From Microbulbifer sediminum (GTDB taxonomy: Bacteria; Pseudomonadota; Gammaproteobacteria; Pseudomonadales; Cellvibrionaceae): a stretch of 64,000 nt of DNA. Made by a program: the position numbers and the translations under genes. Below, piece after piece: positions 37,219 through 44,797 of this stretch (position 1 is its first letter; the number at the start of each line of letters is the position of its first letter). Location: NCBI RefSeq assembly GCF_021729035.1, contig NZ_JAJSAP010000004.1:392600-456599 (forward strand), written 5' to 3'. The notes under the pieces were generated by a model. It was not told where the DNA came from and ran no database searches. It saw nothing but the letters and a program-made list of their open reading frames with translations.

Positions 37219-37449
37219 ATGAAACAAATCTGGTTGGCGCTGGCGTTCATTCTGCTGCCGCTCGTGGGATTCGCGCAGGATCAGGAACCGCAGGGAGGGG
37301 ACACAGCAACTCCGGCTGAAGAGCAGGATGCAGCCAATGTACGAGCCCGCGCTCCCGACAGCAACAGTAAAGAAAGCGACGTGGACAACTACGAGGCATC
37401 GGAAGAAATTTCCGAAGACCTGTCCGTGTCCTACCCGATCGATATCTGA
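37219..37449 (+). CDS. Small secreted acidic protein
   Basis: This 76-residue protein has a clear signal peptide (MKQIWLALAFILLPLVGFAQ) followed by an acidic, disordered tail rich in Glu, Asp, Ser and Asn ending DLSVSYPIDI. GGAGAGAAGCA precedes the ATG. No known family is recognised. It sits between the PEGA/FGE protein and the ExbB-like gene with short gaps, so it is probably expressed with them; a small adaptor or plug-like role is possible but unproven. Confidence 0.65.
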   Translation: MKQIWLALAFILLPLVGFAQDQEPQGGDTATPAEEQDAANVRARAPDSNSKESDVDNYEASEEISEDLSVSYPIDI

Positions 37450-37499
37450 GCCAACGGTCAAACCACCGGGAAAAATTGCGGAGCAGAGCGAGAACCACT

Positions 37500-38294
37500 A
37501 TGAAATTCAAATCCTCCGATTTTGTATTCCAGCTGTTTGCGTTACTGGGCGCGATCATCCTGGTGCATGCTATTTATGTGGCGGTGATCCGGCCCAATGC
37601 GGATGCACTGATCGAGGAGCAGCTGGCGCGCGAAGCGGCCGGTGAAACCTATATCCAGCAGCGATCCCTGTATATCGTCATGCGCGACTATGAACAGGAG
37701 GCCTGCTTTGTACTGATGCTATGGGCCATGGCGATCATGGGCCTCAAGGCACAACGCAGCATACGCGAACGCAAGCTGCTCGACCGCGCCCTGCTCAATG
37801 TACGCGAGGGCACCCCGATCCTGCCCGAGGATGCGCGGGACCTGTCCCGGCCCATCCAGGCACTGCCGGAAGAAGAGCGTAACTACCTGTTGCCCCGAGC
37901 ACTACTCACTGCCCTGCAACGCTTCAGCTCCACCCGTAATGTGGCGGCAGTCTCGAATTCGGTAAAGGAGGTCTGTGATACCGAGGGAGACCGGCTCGAC
38001 TCGGAGCTGGCCATGGTGCGGTATATCACCTGGGCCATTCCCTCCATCGGTTTTATCGGCACGGTACGCGGTATCGGTGAAGCCCTGTCGCAGGCCCACC
38101 GCGCCGTCGAGGGTGATATCGCCGGGGTAACCGTCAGCCTGGGCGTGGCCTTCAACTCCACCTTTATCGCCCTGGTAATCAGTATCGTGATCATGTTTTT
38201 CACCCATCAGCTACAGCTCATGCAGGAACGGCTGGTGCTGGATACACAGAATTACTGTGACAACAACCTGCTGCGTTTCCTCAAGGTCAGCTGA
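37500..38294 (+). CDS. MotA/TolQ/ExbB-like proton channel family protein
   Basis: This 264-residue protein has four predicted membrane helices: near residues 6-28 (FVFQLFALLGAIILVHAIYV), 60-78 (CFVLMLWAMAIMGLKA), 178-200 and 215-240. Between helices 2 and 3 is a cytoplasmic helical stretch of about 100 residues. The segment WAIPSIGFIGTVRGIGEALS plus VTVSLGVAFNSTFIALVISI matches the conserved core of ExbB/TolQ/MotA, where a threonine/serine-lined path conducts ions. These proteins form pentamers around two ExbD/MotB-type rods. The two VWA genes downstream carry a fitting ExbD-like anchor. The ATG at 37500 was chosen; an in-frame start eight codons earlier is possible. Confidence 0.85.
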   Translation: MKFKSSDFVFQLFALLGAIILVHAIYVAVIRPNADALIEEQLAREAAGETYIQQRSLYIVMRDYEQEACFVLMLWAMAIMGLKAQRSIRERKLLDRALLNVREGTPILPEDARDLSRPIQALPEEERNYLLPRALLTALQRFSSTRNVAAVSNSVKEVCDTEGDRLDSELAMVRYITWAIPSIGFIGTVRGIGEALSQAHRAVEGDIAGVTVSLGVAFNSTFIALVISIVIMFFTHQLQLMQERLVLDTQNYCDNNLLRFLKVS

Positions 38295-38406
38295 CCGGGT
38301 AAATGCCGCCAGGCGCACGCCCGGTAAGCCGGGTATGTGTCCACCGCAAACAAGTAACCCTTCCGCCAAGACTCAAGGTCCGCGGAAGGGAAGAAGGAGC
38401 TAGCCC

Positions 38407-39714
38407 ATGGCGCAACAAGGCGTACTGGAAATTAACGACTGCGGCCTCAGGGTCTTCACCGGTACCGACGAGATACTGGACAGCCCCGGGGTGGCGGTGG
38501 TGGACAGCCACAAGATCCTGGTGGGTACCGCAGCGCTGATGCGCGCCCGCAGTAACCCGACACGCGTCAACAGCCAGTTCTGGCGCCGACTGAGCCTGGA
38601 ATCCCTGAACTCCGACAATGCCCGCTGCCGCCACCATGCAGATCTCGCCTACAGCCAGCTGCAGGATATGGCCGAACACTGCGACATGCCCGATGAACTG
38701 GTGCTGGCGGTGCCAGGCAATTTCACCCGTGAACAGCTGGCCCTGCTACTTGGTATCGTCAACGAAAGCCCTGTCAATGCAGTGGGGCTTGTGGATGCCG
38801 CCACTGCCTGCGTTGGCGACTGTGCCCCGCGCGGGGTACACCTTCATGTGGAATTACAGCGCCACCAGACCCTGGTAAGCCGGGTGGAAGTACACGAGCA
38901 GGCAACACTGGACCTCGCCGAAACCGTCAGTGACGCCGGCCTGCAGCATTTCCAGGATGCGTGGGCTCGGGTATTTACTGACGCATTTATCATGCAGTGC
39001 CGCTTCGACCCCCAGCACTCTGCAGAGGCGGAGCAACAATTGTATGACCTGATGCCTCAGTGGGTGGGTCGCGCCATGCGCCAGGGTGAGGTCATGGCGG
39101 AGTTGGAGGACCGCACCGCCAAGGTAAGCCTGCGACAGCTGCAGGACGCCAGCACCCCTATTCTGTCGCGTATCCGCGCACTGCTCGACAATCTCGCTGA
39201 TCCCTCCAGCGTGGTATTCGTGTCACATCGCTGGGCGGACGTCCCGGCAGGCGCGCAACTGGCCGAGCGCATCCACCTGCTGCCGCACAACAGCATCGCT
39301 CAGGCGGTGGAAAAGCGCTGGTATGAAGTCCACAGCGAGACCGAGGCCCTGCGCCTTGTCACCGCCGTATCGGCGGCACCGGCCAACGAGGTGGCAGTGC
39401 AGGTCAACGCCACCGCCGAGGCTGCCGCCACCCACCTGCTGTTCGGGCATCGCGCGCTGGCGGCTCAGCAGCCACTGTTTGTCAGTTGGCAGGAAGGCAA
39501 GCTGAATATCACCCCCACGCCTCCCGAGCATCCCGCCGCCACGGTAACCAACCATGCCGGCCGCCTGGCCCTGCGCGTCGATGCGGGTGCACAACTGATG
39601 CTCAATGGCGAGGCAATCGCGGCACCGGTAAATCTCACCGCCGGCGACAGGATCGGCGCGATGGATTTTGACGAGGTCATCACCGCAATCAGTGTGGAGC
39701 AATATGGCGCGTAA
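38407..39714 (+). CDS. Degenerate Hsp70/actin-fold protein
   Basis: This 435-residue cytoplasmic protein follows the order of an Hsp70-type actin fold: an opening strand pair LEINDCGLRVFTGTDE, VVDSHKILVGTAALMRARSN, then DELVLAVPGNFTREQLALLL and NAVGLVDAATACVGDCAP (equivalent to the VPA-x-F and EP-x-AA regions), and SSVVFVSHRWADVPAGAQLA (equivalent to the GG-x-SR-x-P region). The second phosphate motif, normally D-x-GGGT, is replaced by VHLHVELQRHQT, so ATP hydrolysis is doubtful. The C-terminal 90 residues form a small beta domain. AAGGAG precedes the ATG. Its last 11 bases overlap the first VWA gene. It may regulate or scaffold the motor from the cytoplasm (inference). Confidence 0.6.
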   Translation: MAQQGVLEINDCGLRVFTGTDEILDSPGVAVVDSHKILVGTAALMRARSNPTRVNSQFWRRLSLESLNSDNARCRHHADLAYSQLQDMAEHCDMPDELVLAVPGNFTREQLALLLGIVNESPVNAVGLVDAATACVGDCAPRGVHLHVELQRHQTLVSRVEVHEQATLDLAETVSDAGLQHFQDAWARVFTDAFIMQCRFDPQHSAEAEQQLYDLMPQWVGRAMRQGEVMAELEDRTAKVSLRQLQDASTPILSRIRALLDNLADPSSVVFVSHRWADVPAGAQLAERIHLLPHNSIAQAVEKRWYEVHSETEALRLVTAVSAAPANEVAVQVNATAEAAATHLLFGHRALAAQQPLFVSWQEGKLNITPTPPEHPAATVTNHAGRLALRVDAGAQLMLNGEAIAAPVNLTAGDRIGAMDFDEVITAISVEQYGA

Positions 39715-40786
39715 GAATCGGCGGTTCACCACTTTCAGCCTGTCGTTCCTCGACATCATGTCCTGTGGCTTTGGCGCCGTGGCGCTGATCTTTTTGATCA
39801 TCAAACATGGCTCCGACCACGATATTGAAGTGAAAAACGAGGACCTTGCGGCCGAGGTCGAACTCATGAAGGAGGAAGTCCAGTTCGGACGGGAACACCT
39901 GGTACTGGCCCGTAACACGCTCGATGCCACCAGCGATGAACTTGCCGACGCACAGGGCCTGGCACGCCGCATCATCGAACAGATCGAGGAAGTAAAAGGC
40001 AACATTGCCGAAATCGACAGCAATACGGAAGAGGACGATATCAAGCGGCTGCAGGACAAGCTGAAGAAGCTCCAGGACGCCAAGAAACAGCTTGAGGAGG
40101 AGAACAAAAAACTCGGCAACAACGTGCGCAAGTTTGTCGGCGAAGGCGACCGCCAGTACCTGACGGGTTTACGCCTGGGCGGTAACCGTATCCTGATCTT
40201 GTTGGACTCTTCCGCCAGTATGCTGGGGGATGAACTGATCAAGGTTATCCGCACCCGCAACATGTCCTCGCGCACCAAGCGCGAGGCGGGAAAATGGCGC
40301 CGTGCGATCAACACGGTTTCGTGGCTCACGGCACAGTTCCCGCAGGACAGCCAGTACCAGATCTACACGTTCAATACCGGGTTCTCGGCCGCCATTGCCG
40401 GAACCGAGGACCGCTGGCTGAACGTGGATGACCGGGACCAGCTGGATGACGCCATCAAGGCTCTGGACGAGGTTGTACCGGACGGGGGCACCAGTCTGGA
40501 GCGGGTATTCAACGCAGTCAGTGCCATGTCCCCGCTACCGGACAATATCATCCTGATTACCGACGGCCTTCCCACCCAGGGCATGAAAAAGCCGCGGCGC
40601 AATGTGGTCACCGGCAAGGAGCGCCGCAAGCTCTTTACCCGCGCAGTGAAAGCCCTGCCCGGGGGCATACCGGTTAACGTTATCCTGGCACCGATGGACG
40701 GTGATCCCTTCGCTGCCAGCGAATTCTGGAAGCTGGCCATGGAAACGGATGGCTCCTTCCTGGCACCGTCGAGGGACTGGCCATGA
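39704..40786 (+). CDS. Membrane-anchored VWA-domain protein A with ExbD/MotB-like anchor
   Basis: This 360-residue protein has a basic cytoplasmic start, then SLSFLDIMSCGFGAVALIFL as a single membrane helix with an aspartate at its cytoplasmic edge. A coiled coil of about 100 residues follows (KRLQDKLKKLQDAKKQLEEE), then a von Willebrand A domain from about residue 155. The metal-site motif DSSASM is near residue 168, with DGGTSLERVF and IILITDGLPTQG completing the site. N-in topology puts the VWA domain in the periplasm. The helix with its aspartate mirrors the proton-carrying Asp of ExbD/MotB. It overlaps the previous gene by 11 bases and the next by four (ATGA). Confidence 0.85.
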   Translation: MARKNRRFTTFSLSFLDIMSCGFGAVALIFLIIKHGSDHDIEVKNEDLAAEVELMKEEVQFGREHLVLARNTLDATSDELADAQGLARRIIEQIEEVKGNIAEIDSNTEEDDIKRLQDKLKKLQDAKKQLEEENKKLGNNVRKFVGEGDRQYLTGLRLGGNRILILLDSSASMLGDELIKVIRTRNMSSRTKREAGKWRRAINTVSWLTAQFPQDSQYQIYTFNTGFSAAIAGTEDRWLNVDDRDQLDDAIKALDEVVPDGGTSLERVFNAVSAMSPLPDNIILITDGLPTQGMKKPRRNVVTGKERRKLFTRAVKALPGGIPVNVILAPMDGDPFAASEFWKLAMETDGSFLAPSRDWP

Positions 40787-41787
40787 GACGCAATCGCCTG
40801 AAGCGCCAGCAGGAAGAGTTCAGCATCTCGTTTCTGGACGTAATCTGCTGTGGGTTCGGCGCCATCGTGTTGCTATTAATGATCGCCAAGACTGTCGAGC
40901 CCATCGTTCTCGAGGAGGCTGAACTGGACCTGGACGGCCAGGTGAAGCAGCTGCAGGAGCAGCTGGCACAGATCCGCGGCGAGACCACCGTGCTCAACCG
41001 GGACCTGAACGCCAAGCGCGAACAGCTGGATATCGAGCGCGAGCGGATCGCCAACCTGCGCGGCAGGCTGTCCGTCCTGCAGGCGCAATATGCCAGCAAG
41101 ACCGAGGGTGAGACCGAAGAGGGCAAGCTAAAGGGCGAGCTTACCGTGGCGCTGCAAACCATGACCGACGAAATGCGCCGCCTGCTGGGAGAAAACTACC
41201 AGCGCAAGAACAATGTGATCGGGGGTATTCCGGTAGACAGTGAATACATCCTGTTCATCATCGATACCTCCGGCAGTATGTTCAATTACGGCTGGGACCG
41301 GATGATGAACGAGATGGTCAACACCCTCGACCTCTATCCCAACGTCAAGGGCATCCAGGTCATGAACGACATGGGGGACTATATGTTCTCCAATTACCGA
41401 AGCAAGTGGATACCCGATACCCCGGGACGCCGCCAGGCGATCCTGAAAAGACTGCGTTCCTGGAATCCATTCAGTAATTCCAGTCCGGTCGAGGGGATCC
41501 AGAAGGCAGTACGCAGTTTCTACGATCCCAACAAGAAAATCAGTATCTACGTGCTGGGCGACGAATTCACCGGAAAGTCAATCCGCCGCGTAATGCTGGC
41601 TGTCGACCGGGTGAATGCCCAGCATGGCGAGGGCAAGCGCAATGTGCGCATCCATGCAATCGGTTTCCCGATCCAGTTTTCCAGGCCGCCGCACCTGCAG
41701 ACAACCGGACTGAGGTTTGCGGCGCTGATGCGTGAGCTGACCTATCGCAACGGGGGAACTTTCGTAGGACTCAACGATTTCCGGTAG
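40783..41787 (+). CDS. Membrane-anchored VWA-domain protein B, paralogue of A
   Basis: This 334-residue protein has the same plan as its upstream neighbour: a basic start, the helix FSISFLDVICCGFGAIVLLL with aspartate at the cytoplasmic edge, a coiled coil (AELDLDGQVKQLQEQLAQIR), and a VWA domain with DTSGSM near residue 160. The second site motif is less clear than in A (SSPVEGIQKAVRSF), and IYVLGDEFTG replaces the usual ITDG strand. The shared FLD-x(3)-CGFGA motif in both proteins is the strongest link between them. Translational coupling to A (ATGA) suggests equal amounts, consistent with a heterodimeric rod. Metal binding and partner are inferred. Confidence 0.85.
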   Translation: MRRNRLKRQQEEFSISFLDVICCGFGAIVLLLMIAKTVEPIVLEEAELDLDGQVKQLQEQLAQIRGETTVLNRDLNAKREQLDIERERIANLRGRLSVLQAQYASKTEGETEEGKLKGELTVALQTMTDEMRRLLGENYQRKNNVIGGIPVDSEYILFIIDTSGSMFNYGWDRMMNEMVNTLDLYPNVKGIQVMNDMGDYMFSNYRSKWIPDTPGRRQAILKRLRSWNPFSNSSPVEGIQKAVRSFYDPNKKISIYVLGDEFTGKSIRRVMLAVDRVNAQHGEGKRNVRIHAIGFPIQFSRPPHLQTTGLRFAALMRELTYRNGGTFVGLNDFR

Positions 41788-41818
41788 CGCCGCCGGCGCC
41801 ACCGGCCAGGAGCGAGCC

Positions 41819-42490
41819 ATGGCCTTGAAGATAAATGGATTTACGGTATTAGGCAGGGTTGTGCTGGCGGCCTCGGTGCTGTTGGCTGCCGCCTGCGCAC
41901 ATACGGTAAAGGTTGACGGTGACTATCCGGAGCCTGTCGGTGAACAGTACCCGCTGAATGTTGGCTACTACCTGAGCCAGGATTTTCGCGAGTTTACCTA
42001 CCACGAGGACAGTGAGGACCGGGACGAGTGGAATATCAATACCGGTCGCGCACAGCAGAACCTGTTCCAGACGGTACTGGGCGCAATGTTCACGGAGTCC
42101 ATACCCCTGGCCAGTTATCCCCAGGACCTGCCCGACAGTATCGAACTGGTGATTGTGCCGGAGGTACGGGAACTGCAGTTCACCATGCCCCGGGAAACCC
42201 GGGTGAATATTTTCGAGGTATGGATCAAGTACGACATGCACGCCTACGATAAAAATGGGGACCAGGTGGCAAGTTGGGTGATTACCGCTTACGGCAAGAC
42301 ACCGACAGCCTTCCTGAAATCCCGGGAGGCTGCACTCGGCCAGGCTATCAACGTGGCCCTGCGGGATGCCGGGGCCACGCTGTATACCGGTTTCGAGCGG
42401 GTTCCCGAACTACAGGCCCTGGTGGCGAGCAAGCAGCGGGCCCTTTCACTGAAAGACCAACCGGGTGGGGAAGCAGAAACCACGGACTGA
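41819..42490 (+). CDS. Lipoprotein of unknown function (cluster member)
   Basis: This is a 223-residue lipoprotein (SVLLAAACAHT lipobox). The mature part is mixed alpha/beta (EQYPLNVGYYLSQDFREFTY; RETRVNIFEVWIKYDMHAYD), with an outline like YajG/LptE-type lipoproteins, in which a short beta sheet packs on two helices. CAGGAG precedes the ATG. It follows the VWA pair after 31 bases and is probably co-transcribed, placing it in the outer membrane part of the same system. Family and activity are not recognised. Confidence 0.7.
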   Translation: MALKINGFTVLGRVVLAASVLLAAACAHTVKVDGDYPEPVGEQYPLNVGYYLSQDFREFTYHEDSEDRDEWNINTGRAQQNLFQTVLGAMFTESIPLASYPQDLPDSIELVIVPEVRELQFTMPRETRVNIFEVWIKYDMHAYDKNGDQVASWVITAYGKTPTAFLKSREAALGQAINVALRDAGATLYTGFERVPELQALVASKQRALSLKDQPGGEAETTD

Positions 42491-42502
42491 CAGGAGGTTG
42501 TT

Positions 42503-43165
42503 GTGGTCAAGGTAATTTTTGTGATTCTGGTGGCTGCCGCCACCGGTTGTACCACGGTGGTCATCGATGAATACCGGCGCAGCGATGGCGAGCTTGCCGC
42601 GGGTGATTCTGTGGTCATCCTCGGCCGGCGTCACTCAAGTGACTATGAGACTGAACCGGACCTGATCGACTGTGTCGGCCGTACCCTGCATAACCCAGAC
42701 GGAGGAGTCACAGTCATTTCAGAACAGCATTTCGTCGACGCCATGTACCCCTGGTTCGAGCCACGAACCGCGCCATTACACCTGAAGTCCCTGGACCGCC
42801 TGATGGAGAACAGCAAGGTCCGCGAGCGGCTGGAAGCCTTCGGGGTGAAATATATCGTATGGATCGATGGTTCAACCGAGACCACGGCCAGTGCGGGATC
42901 CATAGGCTGCTCCATTGGGACCGGCGGTGCCGGCTGCTTCGGTTTTGGCACCTGGGACAAGGAATCGGATTACGAAGCGTCGGTGTGGGACTTCCGGGAC
43001 AAGGAACTGTCGGGCAAGCTGAATGCCGATGCCAAGGGTACGTCCTACATGCCCGCCATTGTTATTCCCATCCCGCTGATCGCGCGGGTCCAGAACAATG
43101 CCTGTAAAGGTATGGCCGCCCAGCTCGAGCAGTTCCTGCTGCCGGGGCAAGCCACCAAAAGTTAA
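42503..43165 (+). CDS. Lipoprotein of unknown function with Gly/Cys-rich loop
   Basis: This is a 220-residue lipoprotein with a short signal (IFVILVAAATGC). GDSVVILGRRHSSDYETEPD starts the mature domain; the middle holds VKYIVWIDGSTET and a Gly/Ser/Cys-rich loop (GSIGCSIGTGGAGCFGFGTW) with two cysteines, and the end has IPIPLIARVQNNACKGMAAQ. The start is GTG with AGGAGG 5 bases upstream, 12 bases after the previous gene. I recall similar conserved lipoproteins without a known role. The repeated cysteines in the periplasm suggest disulfides. Confidence 0.7.
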   Translation: MVKVIFVILVAAATGCTTVVIDEYRRSDGELAAGDSVVILGRRHSSDYETEPDLIDCVGRTLHNPDGGVTVISEQHFVDAMYPWFEPRTAPLHLKSLDRLMENSKVRERLEAFGVKYIVWIDGSTETTASAGSIGCSIGTGGAGCFGFGTWDKESDYEASVWDFRDKELSGKLNADAKGTSYMPAIVIPIPLIARVQNNACKGMAAQLEQFLLPGQATKS

Positions 43166-43193
43166 AAGTTAACGGAGGGAGGGACCCAGAGCC

Positions 43194-44648
43194 ATGCACC
43201 ATGCTAATAAAATACTGATCAGCGCAGTATTGGCAGCCATTGCCGGCTGCGCCTTCAATCCGGCCACCAATCGACCGGACCTGGTGCTGATGTCAGAGGA
43301 AAAGGAGATCAGCATCGGTCGGGAGATGCATGAAAAGCTGGTGGAGAGTACGCCCATCTACCGGGACCCCGTCCTCACTGCCTACGTCGATTATGTGGGC
43401 CAGAAAATCGTCAAGGCCAGTGACCGGCCCGACCTGACGTACAACTTCACCATTATCGACAGCCAGGACATCAATGCCTTCGCCCTCCCCGGCGGTTATA
43501 TCTATATCAATCGCGGACTGCTTACCTACCTGCATTCCGAAGCCGAGATGGCCGCCGTACTGGCCCATGAAATCGGGCATGTCACCGCGCGACATGCGGT
43601 GCGGCAGAAGACCGCCGCCACCGGTGCGGGTGTCGCTTCGGTGCTCTCGGTACTGGTAACCGGCAGTGGCGTGGTTGGCGATGTCACCAACCTGTGGACC
43701 ACCGCTGCGGTAAAGGGTTATGGCCGTGATATGGAACTGGAAGCAGACCGTTTCGGCTCCCAATACATGTTTAACGCCGGCTACGATCCCCAGGCCATGA
43801 TCAATGTCATTTCCCTGCTGAAGGACCAGGAGACATTTGCCCGACGCAAGGCCAGGGTCGAGGGCAAGAAGCCCCAGACCTATCACGGTGTTTTCTCCAC
43901 CCACCCGCGCAATGATATCCGACTGCAGGAGGTGGTAGCCGCAGCCGGAAAGCTACCCAATGACAAGAAGGAAGTGAAAGTCGAAAACTTCCGCGAGAAA
44001 ACCGAGGGGCTCGTCTACGGGCGGAATGCCCAGGAGTCTGACCGCAACCGCTACAACCATCGCCGCCTTGGCTTCTCACTGCTGTTTCCCGATGGCTGGA
44101 AAGTGGAGAACCAACGCTCGTCCATCGTCGGTACCCACCCGGAAGGCAAAGCCACGATCACCATCAAGGTGGACCAGCGGAGCGGCAACCAGCCGGCGGA
44201 TATGGCTCTGCGGGAGGTATATGACGTGCGTGACCTGGAGCAGGACGAGGAGCTCAACCAGTATCGCCTGGTGGGCCACACCGGCAAGCTGCCGGCGGCG
44301 TCACCGGACAGCCCGGAACGGGTGGCCGTGGTCTTTTACGGCAGCCGCCAGTATATCCTCGAGGGCAAGATTAACGACCCATCACTGCGGGATGCGGAAA
44401 ACCTGAACAAGTACGACAACCTTTTCCTCACCAGCATCCGCAGTTTCCGCCCCCTCCGCAAGAGCGACATTATCCAGCCGGATATCAAGCGTGTGCGCTA
44501 TGTGCAGGCCAACGACAAAACCACCTTTGCCTCCCTGGCCCGGCACATGGATATTGGAGAGTATGCCGAGGAGCAGCTGCGCCTGTTGAACGGTTACTAC
44601 CCCCGCGGCGAACCCCAACCCGGCGAGTGGATCAAGATCGTGCAATGA
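43194..44648 (+). CDS. M48-family zinc metalloprotease lipoprotein with LysM-like tail
   Basis: This is a 484-residue lipoprotein (LAAIAGCAFNPATNRPDL). The N-terminal half is an M48 peptidase: EKEISIGREMHEKL, the zinc site HEIGH near residue 124 followed by VTARHAV, and a downstream glutamate in MELEADRFGSQYM as third ligand. BepA/YfgC-type relatives degrade or chaperone outer-membrane proteins in the periplasm. The last 55 residues (YVQANDKTTFASLARHMDIG, then LLNGYYPRGEPQPGEWIKI) resemble a LysM-type peptidoglycan-binding unit. It ends the cluster; a hairpin follows eight bases after the stop. It may be a quality-control protease for the neighbouring envelope proteins (inference). Confidence 0.88.
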   Translation: MHHANKILISAVLAAIAGCAFNPATNRPDLVLMSEEKEISIGREMHEKLVESTPIYRDPVLTAYVDYVGQKIVKASDRPDLTYNFTIIDSQDINAFALPGGYIYINRGLLTYLHSEAEMAAVLAHEIGHVTARHAVRQKTAATGAGVASVLSVLVTGSGVVGDVTNLWTTAAVKGYGRDMELEADRFGSQYMFNAGYDPQAMINVISLLKDQETFARRKARVEGKKPQTYHGVFSTHPRNDIRLQEVVAAAGKLPNDKKEVKVENFREKTEGLVYGRNAQESDRNRYNHRRLGFSLLFPDGWKVENQRSSIVGTHPEGKATITIKVDQRSGNQPADMALREVYDVRDLEQDEELNQYRLVGHTGKLPAASPDSPERVAVVFYGSRQYILEGKINDPSLRDAENLNKYDNLFLTSIRSFRPLRKSDIIQPDIKRVRYVQANDKTTFASLARHMDIGEYAEEQLRLLNGYYPRGEPQPGEWIKIVQ

Positions 44649-44655
44649 CGCAACA

Positions 44656-44682
44656 CGGGCGGCGGCATCTCCCCGCCGCCCG
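44656..44682 (+). terminator. Strong hairpin closing the envelope cluster
   Basis: CGGGCGGCGG (44656-44665) pairs perfectly with CCGCCGCCCG (44673-44682) over a 7-base loop, eight bases after the metalloprotease stop codon. No T-run follows. It marks the likely 3' end of the cluster's transcript. Confidence 0.55.
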
Positions 44683-44797
44683 GAGCGTGACCAACCAGAC
44701 GGGGTGAGCCGGCAAACCCCCTTCCCCATGCCGGCCCAAGCCGCTACCTTTATAACGACAGCGACAAGCAGACAATAACGATAATGAGGAGCCTCCC

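Noticed and set aside
37500..41787. Zorya-type anti-phage defence (ZorA/ZorB motor)
   Set aside because: The MotA-like channel recalls ZorA, but the rod proteins have VWA rather than OmpA-type domains and no helicase or nuclease partner (ZorC, ZorD, ZorE) is present.
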